Origin: Ciceribacter ferrooxidans
GTDB lineage: Bacteria > Pseudomonadota > Alphaproteobacteria > Rhizobiales > Rhizobiaceae
NCBI RefSeq assembly: GCF_004137355.1
Contig: NZ_SDVB01000238.1
Coordinates: forward strand, 841,765 to 905,764
Direction: 5' to 3'
Length of the DNA: 64,000 bases
A program made the translations under genes and the position numbers. A model generated the notes under the pieces. The model was not told the DNA's origin and searched no databases. It worked only from the letters and a program-made list of their open reading frames with translations. Every line of letters begins with the position of its first letter. Position 1 is the first letter of the stretch. Below, piece after piece: positions 8,488 through 17,242 of the stretch.

Positions 8488-8553
8488 AGGCTGGGGGCCT
8501 GTCTACTGTTAATAATTAAGCAATTGCTTATCCTGACAATTGCGGTGAACTTC

Positions 8554-9903
8554 ATGCGAGAAGGCCTTCTGGGCAAGTATTCCGGCGCGGTGCCACGTTA
8601 CACGAGTTATCCGACCGCGCCACATTTTCACGAGGGCATCGGCTGCGACAAATATGCGCAATGGCTACAGAATCTCGGAAAAGGGCAAGATATCTCGCTC
8701 TATATCCACATTCCTTATTGCGATCGGTTGTGCTGGTTCTGCGCCTGCCACACGAAACACACGCTGAAATACGAACCGATCACGGCCTATCTCGAAGCGC
8801 TCCACAGTGAGATCGCCCGTGTCGGCGGGCTCGTCGATCGCGACGCGAAAGTGAGTGCGGTGCATTTCGGCGGCGGTTCGCCGACCATGCTGAAGCCGGA
8901 AGACATGATCGCCCTGATGGCGGCGCTGCGCGAACACTTCTCCTTCCGCGACGATGCGGAGATCAGCGTCGAGATGGACCCGAACGATCTCGATGACGCA
9001 CGCTACGACGCGCTCGCCGCGATCGGCATGACCCGGGCAAGCCTCGGCGTCCAGGATTTCAATCCGGACGTGCAGAAGGCGATCAACCGTATCCAGACCT
9101 TCGAGCACACCAGAGGTGTCGTCGAGGCGGTCAGGGCGCGGGGCGTGCACTCGGTCAATTGCGACATTCTCTACGGCCTGCCGTACCAGACGCTGGAGAC
9201 GCTGGAAGCCACCGTCCGGGATATCCTGTCGCTCGCACCCGACCGGATCGCGCTCTTCGGCTATGCCCACGTGCCGTGGATGAAGAAGCACCAGACGATG
9301 ATTCCGGAAGAAGCGCTTCCCGGTGTTGAGATGCGTTTCCGCCAGATGAACCGCGCCGCCGAGATGCTGGTGGAGGCGGGTTACGAAGCGATCGGCATCG
9401 ACCATTTCGCCCGGCCCGGCGACAAGCTCGCGATCGCGAGCCGCGAGGGGCGGCTCCGCCGCAACTTCCAGGGCTATACCGACGATGCGGCCGATGCGCT
9501 GATCGGTCTCGGCGCTTCCTCGATCGGGCAATTGCCTGAGGGCTATGTGCAAAATATGCCGGCGACCGGCGAGTACCAGAAGATGGCGCTGGGGCAGGGG
9601 CTGACGGTCGTGCGCGGGATCGAGCTCACCGATAACGACCGCATGCGTGCACAGGTCATCGAGGACCTGATGTGCCGCTTCGCCTTCTCCTTCGCCGACC
9701 TTCGAAACCGATTCCCCGAGATTGCCGAGAGGGTGATCGCCGAAGCACGGCAGTATGTCGCAAGCAATGGCGACGGCGTTTGCGAACTCGTCAACGACCA
9801 GTTCCGCATCACCGAGACCGGCAAGCCTTTCACCCGCAGCATCGCGGCGGTCTTCGACAGTTACCTCTCGACCGGCAAGGGTCGCCATTCGATTGCTGTT
9901 TGA
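8554..9903 (+). CDS. hemN: Oxygen-independent coproporphyrinogen III oxidase
   Basis: Radical-SAM enzyme converting coproporphyrinogen III to protoporphyrinogen IX without oxygen. About 449 residues, matching HemN. The N-terminal YSGAVPRYTSYPTAPHF segment is diagnostic, and the Fe-S motif CDRLCWFCACHTKH (CX3CX2CXC) follows near residue 65. Later motifs include VHFGGGSPTMLKPED, ASLGVQDFNPDVQKAINR and the C-terminal HemN domain. I prefer the ATG at 8554 over 8524, because the extra ten residues are not family-like and lie at the predicted transcription start. An Fnr-type box upstream fits induction at low oxygen. Confidence 0.93.
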   Translation: MREGLLGKYSGAVPRYTSYPTAPHFHEGIGCDKYAQWLQNLGKGQDISLYIHIPYCDRLCWFCACHTKHTLKYEPITAYLEALHSEIARVGGLVDRDAKVSAVHFGGGSPTMLKPEDMIALMAALREHFSFRDDAEISVEMDPNDLDDARYDALAAIGMTRASLGVQDFNPDVQKAINRIQTFEHTRGVVEAVRARGVHSVNCDILYGLPYQTLETLEATVRDILSLAPDRIALFGYAHVPWMKKHQTMIPEEALPGVEMRFRQMNRAAEMLVEAGYEAIGIDHFARPGDKLAIASREGRLRRNFQGYTDDAADALIGLGASSIGQLPEGYVQNMPATGEYQKMALGQGLTVVRGIELTDNDRMRAQVIEDLMCRFAFSFADLRNRFPEIAERVIAEARQYVASNGDGVCELVNDQFRITETGKPFTRSIAAVFDSYLSTGKGRHSIAV

Positions 9904-9946
9904 GCAACACTGCAACGGCAAATTTTCCTGCCGGCGAAACAGGGCA

Positions 9947-9975
9947 TTGGCTTTTGGGCGAGTTTTCCCTATGTG
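9947..9975 (+). promoter_or_regulatory. Candidate promoter of the acpXL operon
   Basis: TTGGCT at 9947-9952, a 17-base spacer, then TATGTG at 9970-9975, 33 bases before the acpXL GTG. This is the only well-spaced hexamer pair I found in the hemN-acpXL gap. Inferred. Confidence 0.35.
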
Positions 9976-10008
9976 GAACTCGGATTTAAGACATATGAGG
10001 TAATTGGC

Positions 10009-10287
10009 GTGAGCGCTACATTCGACAAAGTTGCCGACATCATCGCTGAAACGAGCGAGATCGATCGCGAAACCATTACGCCCGAAAGCCATACGATCGA
10101 CGATCTCGGCATCGACAGCCTGGACTTCCTCGACATCGTTTTTGCGATCGACAAGGAATTCGGCATCAAGATCCCGCTCGAGCAGTGGACGCAGGAAGTC
10201 AACGAGGGCAAGGTTTCCACCGAGGAATACTTCGTTCTCAAGAATCTCTGCGCGAAGATCGACGAATTGCGCGCCGCCAAGGGCTGA
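10009..10287 (+). CDS. acpXL: Specialised acyl carrier protein AcpXL
   Basis: A 92-residue acyl carrier protein that carries the 27-hydroxyoctacosanoate-type very-long-chain fatty acid (VLCFA) for lipid A in Rhizobiales. The 4'-phosphopantetheine attachment serine is Ser37 in [20 protein letters not shown]. The sequence closely fits rhizobial AcpXL from [15 protein letters not shown] to the [15 protein letters not shown] end. The GTG at 10009, after an ATGAGG Shine-Dalgarno stretch, gives the family length. A longer ATG reading from 9973 adds twelve unlikely residues. It heads a six-gene operon ending with lpxXL. Confidence 0.95.
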   Translation: MSATFDKVADIIAETSEIDRETITPESHTIDDLGIDSLDFLDIVFAIDKEFGIKIPLEQWTQEVNEGKVSTEEYFVLKNLCAKIDELRAAKG

Positions 10288-10309
10288 TCGGCCCGGCGGA
10301 CGAAGCACG

Positions 10310-10789
10310 ATGCTGCTCGAATACTTCCAGATGATCGACAGGGTGGAGGCCGTGAGCCTCCGCGACGGCAAGCTCCGGGCACGCTCGGTCGTGCCGGAGA
10401 AGAGCCCTGTCTTCGAAGGTCACTTTCCCGGAATGCCGCTCGTCCCCGGCGTGCTGCTGATCGAGACGATGGCGCAGGCCTCGGGCTTCCTCGTGCTTGC
10501 CGTCAGCGGCTTTTCGGCTATGCCCTTCCTGATGTCGGTCGACGGCGCGAAGATGCGCAGCTTCGTCGAGCCCGGCGCCGTGCTCGACATCGAAGCCGAG
10601 CTCGAACACGACGGTTCGGGTTTCGCCGTCACCAAGGCGAGGATCGCTTCGGGCGGCAAGAAGATCTGCGACGCCCAGCTCAAACTGCGCACCATGCCGT
10701 TCAGCGAGGTGCCGCTCGCGGAGATCGTCCGCAACCGGGCGGTCGAGGTCGGGTTGATGGCGGCCCTCGAAGCGGACGGCGCCGCCTGA
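10310..10789 (+). CDS. fabZXL: 3-hydroxyacyl-ACP dehydratase of the VLCFA cluster (FabZ-like)
   Basis: A 159-residue hot-dog-fold dehydratase. The catalytic His lies in FEGHFPGMPLVPGVLLIETMAQASG near residue 40 and the acidic residue in the following helix, both as in FabZ/FabA enzymes. It should remove water from the 3-hydroxyacyl-AcpXL intermediate during VLCFA elongation. It lies 22 bases after acpXL in the conserved order acpXL-fabZXL-fabF2XL-fabF1XL-adh2XL-lpxXL known from Rhizobium leguminosarum. Confidence 0.9.
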   Translation: MLLEYFQMIDRVEAVSLRDGKLRARSVVPEKSPVFEGHFPGMPLVPGVLLIETMAQASGFLVLAVSGFSAMPFLMSVDGAKMRSFVEPGAVLDIEAELEHDGSGFAVTKARIASGGKKICDAQLKLRTMPFSEVPLAEIVRNRAVEVGLMAALEADGAA

Positions 10790-10922
10790 GCGACAGGCCG
10801 CCCCCGCGGATTTTTCGATAAGCCCTGTCGTCAGGCGAAAGCTATTGCCAGTGCCGCCGCGCAGGGCGTAGGGATGCGCCGGATGGAACGCCGGTCGAAG
10901 GATTCCGGCTGAAGGATAGAGA

Positions 10923-12125
10923 ATGAGCAAGAAGCCGAACGACGTGGTGATCACCGGTATTGGCATCGTTACCTGCCATGGAACCGGCAAGGAGCCGCAT
11001 ATCGCCCTGCTGTCCGCCCCGGTCGCACCCGCGCCGGCGGTGGAGACGGAGAAATTCAGGCCGTATCCGGTCCACCGCCTGCCGGAGATCGACTGGTCGA
11101 CGCAGATCCCCAAGCGCGGCGACCAGCGCCAGATGGAGAACTGGCAGCGGCTCGGCGTCTATGCGGCCGGGCTTGCTCTCGACGATGCCGGGCTGAAGGA
11201 CAATGCCGAACTCTGCGGCACCATGGACCTGATCGTCGCTGCCGGCGGCGGCGAGCGCGACGTCAATGTCGATACGCTGATCGTCAACGAGGCCCTGCGA
11301 CGCAATGATCGCGACAGGCTGCTCGTCGAGAAGCTGACGACCGAGCTTCGCCCGACCCTGTTCCTGGCGCAGCTTTCCAATCTCATGGCCGGCAATATTT
11401 CGATCGTGCACAAGGTCACCGGTTCCTCCCGCACCTTCATGGGCGAGGAATCGGCCGGCATTTCGGCGATCGAGACGGCCTTCGCCCGCCTGCGTTGCGG
11501 CCAGTCCACCCACACGCTCGTCGGCGGCGCCTTCATCGGCGAACGTCCCGATATCCTGCTGCTCGTCGAAGGCATCCGGGCGCATGCGACCGGCGAATGG
11601 CGGCCCCTGTGGTCGCGTTCCGAGGATGCCGGTGGCGGCATGATGCTCGGCTCGGTCGGCGCCTTCCTCGTGCTCGAAAGCCGGGAACATGCCGAGGCCC
11701 GCGGCGCCCATGTCTACGCCGTTCTCGACGCCGTCGAGGGTGATCGCGGCAGCCGTGATGGTGACCGCTTCGAAGCCCGCATCGAGCGCCTGCTCTCCGA
11801 TGTCGCGGACGCAGCCTCCGATACGGTCGTCTTTTCCGGTTCGAGCGGCCTGCACGACCTGGCCCGTCGCGAAAAGGCCGTGCTCGACCGTCGCTTCCCT
11901 GCAGCGCCGCTGCGCGGCTACGGCGGCAGCACGGGCCACGGCATGGAAGCGCAGTTCCCGCTCGGGCTTGCACTTGCCGCCCTTGCTCTCGATGGCCACG
12001 TGAAGGTGCCGCCCTTCGATCCGGCCCATGAAGCGGCGATGGCCGCGCCCGCCCGCCATGCCGTCGTGACGACGGTGGGCTATGTCCACGGCGAGGGCGT
12101 CGCCCTCGTTTCGGCCGACGCGTGA
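10923..12125 (+). CDS. fabF2XL: Ketosynthase-fold protein FabF2XL lacking the catalytic cysteine
   Basis: A 400-residue beta-ketoacyl synthase-fold protein of the VLCFA cluster. The fold is clear (VVITGIGIVTCHGTG at the N-terminus, YGGSTGHGMEAQFPLGLALA near the C-terminus). The active-site segment reads TFMGEESAGISAIETAF, which puts Glu176 at the position of the nucleophilic cysteine (TACASG in active enzymes). The first catalytic histidine (NAHGT) is also missing, replaced around SGSSGLHDL; the second is kept in STGH. It therefore resembles a chain-length-factor-like subunit and probably works as a partner of FabF1XL, encoded 14 bases downstream. The order is known from rhizobia; the partner role is inference. 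Confidence 0.88.
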   Translation: MSKKPNDVVITGIGIVTCHGTGKEPHIALLSAPVAPAPAVETEKFRPYPVHRLPEIDWSTQIPKRGDQRQMENWQRLGVYAAGLALDDAGLKDNAELCGTMDLIVAAGGGERDVNVDTLIVNEALRRNDRDRLLVEKLTTELRPTLFLAQLSNLMAGNISIVHKVTGSSRTFMGEESAGISAIETAFARLRCGQSTHTLVGGAFIGERPDILLLVEGIRAHATGEWRPLWSRSEDAGGGMMLGSVGAFLVLESREHAEARGAHVYAVLDAVEGDRGSRDGDRFEARIERLLSDVADAASDTVVFSGSSGLHDLARREKAVLDRRFPAAPLRGYGGSTGHGMEAQFPLGLALAALALDGHVKVPPFDPAHEAAMAAPARHAVVTTVGYVHGEGVALVSADA

Positions 12126-12139
12126 GGAGGAACGGATCC

Positions 12140-13426
12140 ATGACCGACAACCGCTTCAAGGATCATCTCGGGCGCCCCATCGTCGTCGTGACAGGCATGG
12201 GCGTGATCACTTCGCTCGGCCAGGGGATCGAGGACAACTGGAACGCGCTGACCGCCGGCAAGTCCGGCATCCATGCGATCAAGCGCTTCCCGACCGAGGG
12301 CATGCCGACGCGCATCGGCGGCACCGTCGATTTCATCGATATCCCTGCGGCCAATGCCGTCGAGCGGTCCTACGCGCTCGCGCGCGAGACCACGATCGAG
12401 GCACTGGGCCAGGCCGGCCTTTCGGGCGACTTCAACGGTCCTCTCTTCCTCGCAGCTCCGCCCGTCGAGCCGGAATGGTCGGACCGCTTCGCGCTCGCCG
12501 AGCGCGCGCCGCCGCCGGATCATGACGGCGATGTCTATGAGCGCTTCCTCGCCGCGATGCGCGAGAAGCCCGATCCGGTTTTCCTCGAAGCGGTGCAGTT
12601 CGGCTCGATCTCGGAACGGCTCGCCGACCGCTTCGGCACCCGCGGACTGCCGGTCACGCTCTCGACCGCCTGCGCCTCGGGCGCCACCGCGATCCAGCTC
12701 GGCGTCGAGGCAATCCGCCAGGGGCGCACCGAGCGTGCGCTGACGGTTGCCACCGACGGTTCGATCAGCGTCGAGGCGGTGATCCGTTTCTCCCTGCTGT
12801 CTGCTCTGTCGACCCAGAACGATGCGCCGGAAAAGGCGTCCAAGCCCTTCAGCAAGGATCGTGACGGCTTCGTGATCGCCGAGGGCGCGGCAACGCTCGT
12901 CCTCGAATCGATGGAATCGGCCGTCGCCCGCGGGGCGAAGATCCTCGGCGTCATGAAGGGATGCGGCGAGAAGGCCGATCATTTCCACCGCACGCGCTCC
13001 TCTCCGGACGGCGGCCCGGCAATCGCCACCATGCGCGCGGCGCTCGCCGACGCAGGGATCGGCGAGGGGGACATCGACTACGTCAACGCCCACGGCACCT
13101 CGACGCCGGAAAACGACAAGATGGAATACGGCGCGATGCTCGCCGTCTTCGGCGACCGGCTGAAGCAGATTCCGGTGTCGTCGAACAAGTCGATGATCGG
13201 CCACACGCTGACGGCGGCGGGCGCGGTCGAAGCGGTCTTTTCCTTCCAGACTATGCTGACGGGCACGATTCCGCCGACCATCAACTACGTCAATCCCGAT
13301 CCGGCGATGGAGCTCGACGTGGTTCCGAACGTCAAGCGCGCGGCCGAGGTTTCCGCCGTGCTGTCTAATTCGTTCGGCTTCGGCGGCCAGAACGCCAGCC
13401 TTGTCATGACGCGTGAACCGGCTTAA
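12140..13426 (+). CDS. fabF1XL: Beta-ketoacyl-ACP synthase II FabF1XL (catalytically intact)
   Basis: A 428-residue condensing enzyme extending the acyl chain on AcpXL. It carries the full Cys-His-His triad: Cys178 in STACASGATAIQLG, His in DYVNAHGTSTPENDKMEYG and His in SNKSMIGHTLTAAGAVEA. An insert with DHDGDVYERFLAAMREK before the active site is unlike housekeeping FabF and typical of this cluster. The ATG at 12140 follows a strong GAGGAGGAACGG ribosome-binding site; an earlier in-frame ATG at 12122 overlaps the previous stop. The adjacent FabF2XL lacks the nucleophile. Confidence 0.92.
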   Translation: MTDNRFKDHLGRPIVVVTGMGVITSLGQGIEDNWNALTAGKSGIHAIKRFPTEGMPTRIGGTVDFIDIPAANAVERSYALARETTIEALGQAGLSGDFNGPLFLAAPPVEPEWSDRFALAERAPPPDHDGDVYERFLAAMREKPDPVFLEAVQFGSISERLADRFGTRGLPVTLSTACASGATAIQLGVEAIRQGRTERALTVATDGSISVEAVIRFSLLSALSTQNDAPEKASKPFSKDRDGFVIAEGAATLVLESMESAVARGAKILGVMKGCGEKADHFHRTRSSPDGGPAIATMRAALADAGIGEGDIDYVNAHGTSTPENDKMEYGAMLAVFGDRLKQIPVSSNKSMIGHTLTAAGAVEAVFSFQTMLTGTIPPTINYVNPDPAMELDVVPNVKRAAEVSAVLSNSFGFGGQNASLVMTREPA

Positions 13427-13482
13427 TCGGGACGCCACGAAAAAGAATGTATCGGAACGCCGAAAGGCGAAGGACGGGATTC

Positions 13483-14511
13483 ATGCGCGCATTGCAGCTG
13501 GTCGATGACCGCAAGCTCGAAATTGTCGATCTGCCGGAACCGGAGGCGCCGGGTCCGGGCGAGGTGACGCTGCGGGTCAAGGCCGTCGCGCTCAACCACA
13601 TCGACGTCTGGGGCTGGCGCGGCATGGCCTTTGCCAAGCGCAAGATGCCGCTGACGATCGGTGCGGAGGCTTCGGGCGTCGTCGAGGCGATCGGCCCCGG
13701 CGTCGGCAACATCCTGCCCGGGCAGCTCGCCGCGGTTTACGGTGCGCGCACCTGCGGCCTCTGCAAGCCCTGCCGCGAGGGTCGCGACAATCTCTGCGAA
13801 CACGTCGGCGGCGTGCACGGCTTCCATCTCGACGGCTTTGCCCAGGAGAAGATCAACCTGCCGGCCCGTCTCCTCGTTCCGGCACCGCCCGGCGTCGATG
13901 CGGTCGGCGCGGCGCTTGCCCCGGTGACCTTCGGCACCGTCGAGCACATGCTGTTCGACAACGCCAGGCTCGAACCCGGCGAAACGATCCTCGTCCACGC
14001 AGGTGGTTCGGGCATCGGCACAGCGGCGATCCAGCTCGCCAAGAAGATGGGCTGCACCGTCATCACCACGGTCGGTTCGGATGACAAGATCGAGCCGGCA
14101 AAGGCGCTCGGCGCCGACCACGTCATCAATTACCGCACCGATCGATTCGAAGGTGTCGTCCGCAAGATTACCAAGAAGAAGGGCGTCGACGTCGTCTTCG
14201 AACACGTCGGCAAGGACACCTGGGCCGGCTCCATGTTGTGCCTGAAACGCGGCGGGCGGCTCGTCACCTGCGGCTCGACCTCGGGTGTCTCGACCGACAT
14301 GAACCTGATGATGCTCTTCCAGCAGCAGCTGAAGCTGCTCGGGTCCTTCGGCTGCCGGATGGAGAACATGGCGAACGCCATGCAGAAGATGGCCCGCGGC
14401 ATCGTGCATCCGGTGATAGACACCGAGGTGCACCTGGAGGACATCGACATGGCGCTTACCCGCATGGAGACCCGTCAGGTATTTGGCAAGATCATCCTCA
14501 GGATGGACTGA
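13483..14511 (+). CDS. adh2XL: Zinc-type alcohol dehydrogenase/quinone oxidoreductase family protein Adh2XL
   Basis: A 342-residue medium-chain dehydrogenase. The structural zinc cysteines are present (ARTCGLCKPCREGRDNLCE), and the Rossmann motif reads VHAGGSGIGTAAIQLAKKMG. By position it would reduce or oxidise an acyl-chain intermediate of VLCFA synthesis, possibly acting as an enoyl reductase, as proposed for this cluster in Rhizobium; the substrate is not proven by sequence. The ATG at 13483 after AAGGACGGG is preferred to one 12 codons upstream. The next gene begins 4 bases after its stop. Confidence 0.86.
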   Translation: MRALQLVDDRKLEIVDLPEPEAPGPGEVTLRVKAVALNHIDVWGWRGMAFAKRKMPLTIGAEASGVVEAIGPGVGNILPGQLAAVYGARTCGLCKPCREGRDNLCEHVGGVHGFHLDGFAQEKINLPARLLVPAPPGVDAVGAALAPVTFGTVEHMLFDNARLEPGETILVHAGGSGIGTAAIQLAKKMGCTVITTVGSDDKIEPAKALGADHVINYRTDRFEGVVRKITKKKGVDVVFEHVGKDTWAGSMLCLKRGGRLVTCGSTSGVSTDMNLMMLFQQQLKLLGSFGCRMENMANAMQKMARGIVHPVIDTEVHLEDIDMALTRMETRQVFGKIILRMD

Positions 14512-14515
14512 CGCC

Positions 14516-15454
14516 TTGAAGCTCTTCGTCACCCGAATCGTCCTTGCCTTGCGCCACTTCCAGCAGTGGCTGGTGGCGCAACTCGCCTTCGGCTTCCTGA
14601 CGGTGCTCAAGATTCTTCCGGCCGATCCGGCGATCAACTTCGCCGACTGGCTGATGCGCAAGGTGGGTCCGCGGACGCGGCGTCACGGGCTCATGCTCAC
14701 CAACCTGCGCAATGCTCTCCCCGAGAAGTCCGAGGCCGAGCGGGAAGAGATCGCCATCGCGAGCTGGGGGCACATGGGCCGGCTCGCCGCCGAATATGTC
14801 TTCCTAGACCAGCTCTTCGATTTCGATCCGGAAAGGCAGGGCGAGGGGAGAATCGAGGTGAGCGGCATTCCGCTCTTCCTGGAGCTGCGCGATCATCCGC
14901 GCCCCTTCATCGTCTTCACCGCGCATACGGCGAATTTCGAGCTGCTGCCGGTCGCAGGTGCCGCCTTCGGCCTCTATGTCAGCGTGCTCTTCCGGCCGCC
15001 GAACAATCCCTATATCGCCGAGAAGGTCTTCGACTTTCGCAAGAAGCGGATGGGCAAGCTGGTGCCGTCCCATGCCGGCTCGTCCTTCGCGCTCGCGCGC
15101 CAGCTCGAAGCCGGTGGCGGGGTCGGTGTGCTGGTCGACCAGAAGTTCAAGAAGGGCGTCACCACGTCCTTCTTCGGCCGGCCGGTGAAGACCAATCCGC
15201 TCCTCGCCAAGCTTGCACGGCAATTCGACTGTGACGTGTACCCGGCGCGGTGCATCCGGCTTCCGGGCAACCGCTTTCGGCTGGAAATCGAACCGAAGAT
15301 CGAGCTGCCGCGCACTGCCACGGGTCAGCTGGACGTCACCGCGACGGCCCAGCTGCTCAATGACAAGGTCGAATCGTGGGTACGGGAATACCCTGAACAG
15401 TGGCTCTGGTATCACGATCGCTGGAATATCAAGCAAAGCCTCGATCTCGGCTGA
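14516..15454 (+). CDS. lpxXL: Lipid A VLCFA acyltransferase LpxXL
   Basis: A 312-residue membrane-bound acyltransferase of the LpxL/HtrB family that transfers the C28 acyl chain from AcpXL to lipid A. The catalytic HX4E motif is HTANFE in FIVFTAHTANFELLPVAG, followed by VGVLVDQKFKKGV and FFGRPVKTNPLLAKLAR. A hydrophobic N-terminal segment (MKLFVTRIVLALRHF, then QLAFGFLTVLKILP) anchors it. The likely start is TTG at 14516, just after the adh2XL stop; the N-terminus MKLFVTRI matches rhizobial LpxXL. An ATG at 14483 would overlap adh2XL. Last gene of the operon. Confidence 0.92.
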   Translation: MKLFVTRIVLALRHFQQWLVAQLAFGFLTVLKILPADPAINFADWLMRKVGPRTRRHGLMLTNLRNALPEKSEAEREEIAIASWGHMGRLAAEYVFLDQLFDFDPERQGEGRIEVSGIPLFLELRDHPRPFIVFTAHTANFELLPVAGAAFGLYVSVLFRPPNNPYIAEKVFDFRKKRMGKLVPSHAGSSFALARQLEAGGGVGVLVDQKFKKGVTTSFFGRPVKTNPLLAKLARQFDCDVYPARCIRLPGNRFRLEIEPKIELPRTATGQLDVTATAQLLNDKVESWVREYPEQWLWYHDRWNIKQSLDLG

Positions 15455-15661
15455 CGAGCCCCGCATGTGTCATCCGGTTTCGGCCGGAATGGAGCGCTCC
15501 TTACCTGTGCAGAGCGACATTTACCCCTAAACTTGAGCTGTTGAGTCAGTCGGTTATTCATGTTACCCGACTCCTGATCGCATGATGGGAAATCTGTTCC
15601 AAATGCGACACCTTCGCGCGGCCCCACCCGCCGATGCCGGACCAGTGTGGAGTGCTCCCCG

Positions 15662-16390
15662 ATGCCCGAAGCGACACGGAAAGACAGTCTGGACGCCCTC
15701 TTCGAGGCCGTCGCCTTGAAGAGCATGCAGCTTCGGCAAGCGGTCCGCGTCGGCGACGACCGCCTCGTCCGTTTGCTGGACAGGGAACTCGATCCCCTGA
15801 TCTCGGCGGTGATGGACCATCGTGCCTCCTGCACCCACGAAATATACCAGCAATTGCGCTTCGTCAGTGGCCTTATCCGCGACGACGCGGACGACCGCTC
15901 CTGCGTGACGCGCCACGCGGGCGCCCTGTCGGCGCTTCTCGACCGGTATTTCGGCGACGAGGAGAAGCGGCAGGTGAAGGGATCAATCGGGCCGTCGCGA
16001 ACGACGGCGCTCGACGGAGACGACGACCTTTTCAACGAATCGATTCTCAACACGCTTTCGGAGCAGGTTGCGGTCGTCACCACCGACTATCGCTATCTCT
16101 ACGCCAACCCCGCCCACGCCTCGATCCTGAAGCGCCGGCAGATCGAAATCGTCGGCCGTCATGTGGCGGAGTTCATGCCCGGCAGCCATTTCGAGGATTT
16201 TACCCGCACGCGGCTCGACCGCTGCTTTGCCGGGGAGACGCTGAGCTTCAACTTCTCCTATCGCCCGTGGGGGCGCGACGGATCGGCCTGCTGCACGATG
16301 ACGCCGTTTTCGGGCAATGACGGCCGGGTGGTTGGTGCGGTGGTGCTCATTCGCCGAAAGCAGGATACCTGCCGCAAGATCGCTGCGTAG
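15662..16390 (+). CDS. PAS-domain signalling protein, no output domain
   Basis: A 242-residue protein. The N-terminal half (1-110) is helical and charged, without a family I recognise. Residues 120-235 form a PAS domain (LNTLSEQVAVVTTDYRYLYA, then GRHVAEFMPGSHFEDF and VVGAVVLIRRKQD). There is no kinase, GGDEF or DNA-binding domain, so it may act by protein contact. Its position between lipid A genes and the hemerythrin/cbb3 block suggests redox or oxygen sensing, but the ligand is unknown. The ATG at 15662 has GGAG upstream; an ATG five codons earlier is an alternative. Convergent with the hemerythrin gene. Confidence 0.72.
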   Translation: MPEATRKDSLDALFEAVALKSMQLRQAVRVGDDRLVRLLDRELDPLISAVMDHRASCTHEIYQQLRFVSGLIRDDADDRSCVTRHAGALSALLDRYFGDEEKRQVKGSIGPSRTTALDGDDDLFNESILNTLSEQVAVVTTDYRYLYANPAHASILKRRQIEIVGRHVAEFMPGSHFEDFTRTRLDRCFAGETLSFNFSYRPWGRDGSACCTMTPFSGNDGRVVGAVVLIRRKQDTCRKIAA

Positions 16391-16432
16391 GCAGGGGAAA
16401 CGGAGACGGCGCGGGCATCGCCGCCCGCAGGC

Positions 16433-16960
16433 TCAGTGCTGGCCTTCCGGAGCCGCATCCGGCGGCAGGTGCGTCAGCAGGCAGTCGCGCTCGAAGGCGA
16501 TGTGCCGGCGCATGCCTTCGAAGAAACCGCGCAACATGTATCCGACGGCCTCCATGTTGACGACATCGCCCGTGCCGAGCTTCAGCAAGGCATCCGTGAG
16601 TTCCTCGGCGAAGCATTCGTCCTCGCAGTGCTCAAACTTCAATCGCTCGATGGTTTCGCGAAGCTGAGGGCCTCGTTGTGATTCGATCCACGGAAACAGC
16701 ACCGTCTCCTCGTATTCGTGGATGTTCTGGACGAGGGGTCCAAGCATCTTCGCGGCGTAGAGGCACTTCTGGCGGTCGACATTGGAGGGGAGGGAGTCGG
16801 CGATCTCCTCAAGCTCGTTGCAGAGAGCGAGTTGCTCGTCATGAGCCCGGCGCAGCCACGCAAGCGTCCGCTGATTGTCGTTGAGTGGTGCGGACGAAAC
16901 CGGCGATCCCGACGTGGTTTCGGATCCCGTTCCGTTGGTTTTTGCTTTCATCACCGTCAT
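16433..16960 (-). CDS. Hemerythrin-like (HHE) domain protein
   Basis: A 175-residue protein with a hemerythrin fold that probably binds a diiron centre. Ligand-type residues appear in order: LRRAHDEQLALCNELEE, NIHEYEETVLFPWIE, LKFEHCEDECFAEE and EGMRRHIAFERDCLLTHL. The N-terminal 25 residues are polar and probably disordered. Such proteins bind O2 or NO or aid iron-cluster repair. It is transcribed divergently from ccoN, with a perfect anaerobox between them, 162 bases from its start, so Fnr control is plausible. I chose the ATG at 16960 after CCGGAG; an ATG three codons later is possible. Upstream residues in frame look non-coding. Confidence 0.82.
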   Translation of the reverse strand: MTVMKAKTNGTGSETTSGSPVSSAPLNDNQRTLAWLRRAHDEQLALCNELEEIADSLPSNVDRQKCLYAAKMLGPLVQNIHEYEETVLFPWIESQRGPQLRETIERLKFEHCEDECFAEELTDALLKLGTGDVVNMEAVGYMLRGFFEGMRRHIAFERDCLLTHLPPDAAPEGQH

Positions 16961-17121
16961 CTCCGGTACCTCGTCGGCGCAATCGGGTCGCAGACTGCCC
17001 CTCGTTCCCCGCGCCCGCGAGGTCCAAGCGGGCCTTCTCGTGCTTGCCGAGCGGCCCTGCGGCATCATTTCGGGGTGGCTGCGACAATATTCACTTTTCC
17101 CTTAAGCGCCATTTTCCTGCA

Positions 17122-17135
17122 TTGATTTAAATCAA
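17122..17135. promoter_or_regulatory. Perfect anaerobox upstream of ccoNOQP
   Basis: TTGATTTAAATCAA is a perfect palindromic Fnr/FixK consensus. It lies 108 bases before the ccoN ATG in the ccoN/hemerythrin intergenic region. By class II geometry transcription of ccoN would begin near 17170. Site seen directly; regulation follows from known fixNOQP promoters in rhizobia. Confidence 0.88.
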
Positions 17136-17242
17136 GGTGCCTTGAGGCACTCGATGTCAATTCTGCACACAGCGCAGGAGGATTCTCCGCCCTATCAGGG
17201 GTCGTCCTGCGGTTGATCAGCAAGCCGTTGGGGGTTCCAACA

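Noticed and set aside
8665-10371. 568-codon minus-strand open frame opposite hemN and acpXL
   Set aside because: It runs across two clear genes and their intergenic region and encodes no recognisable domain.
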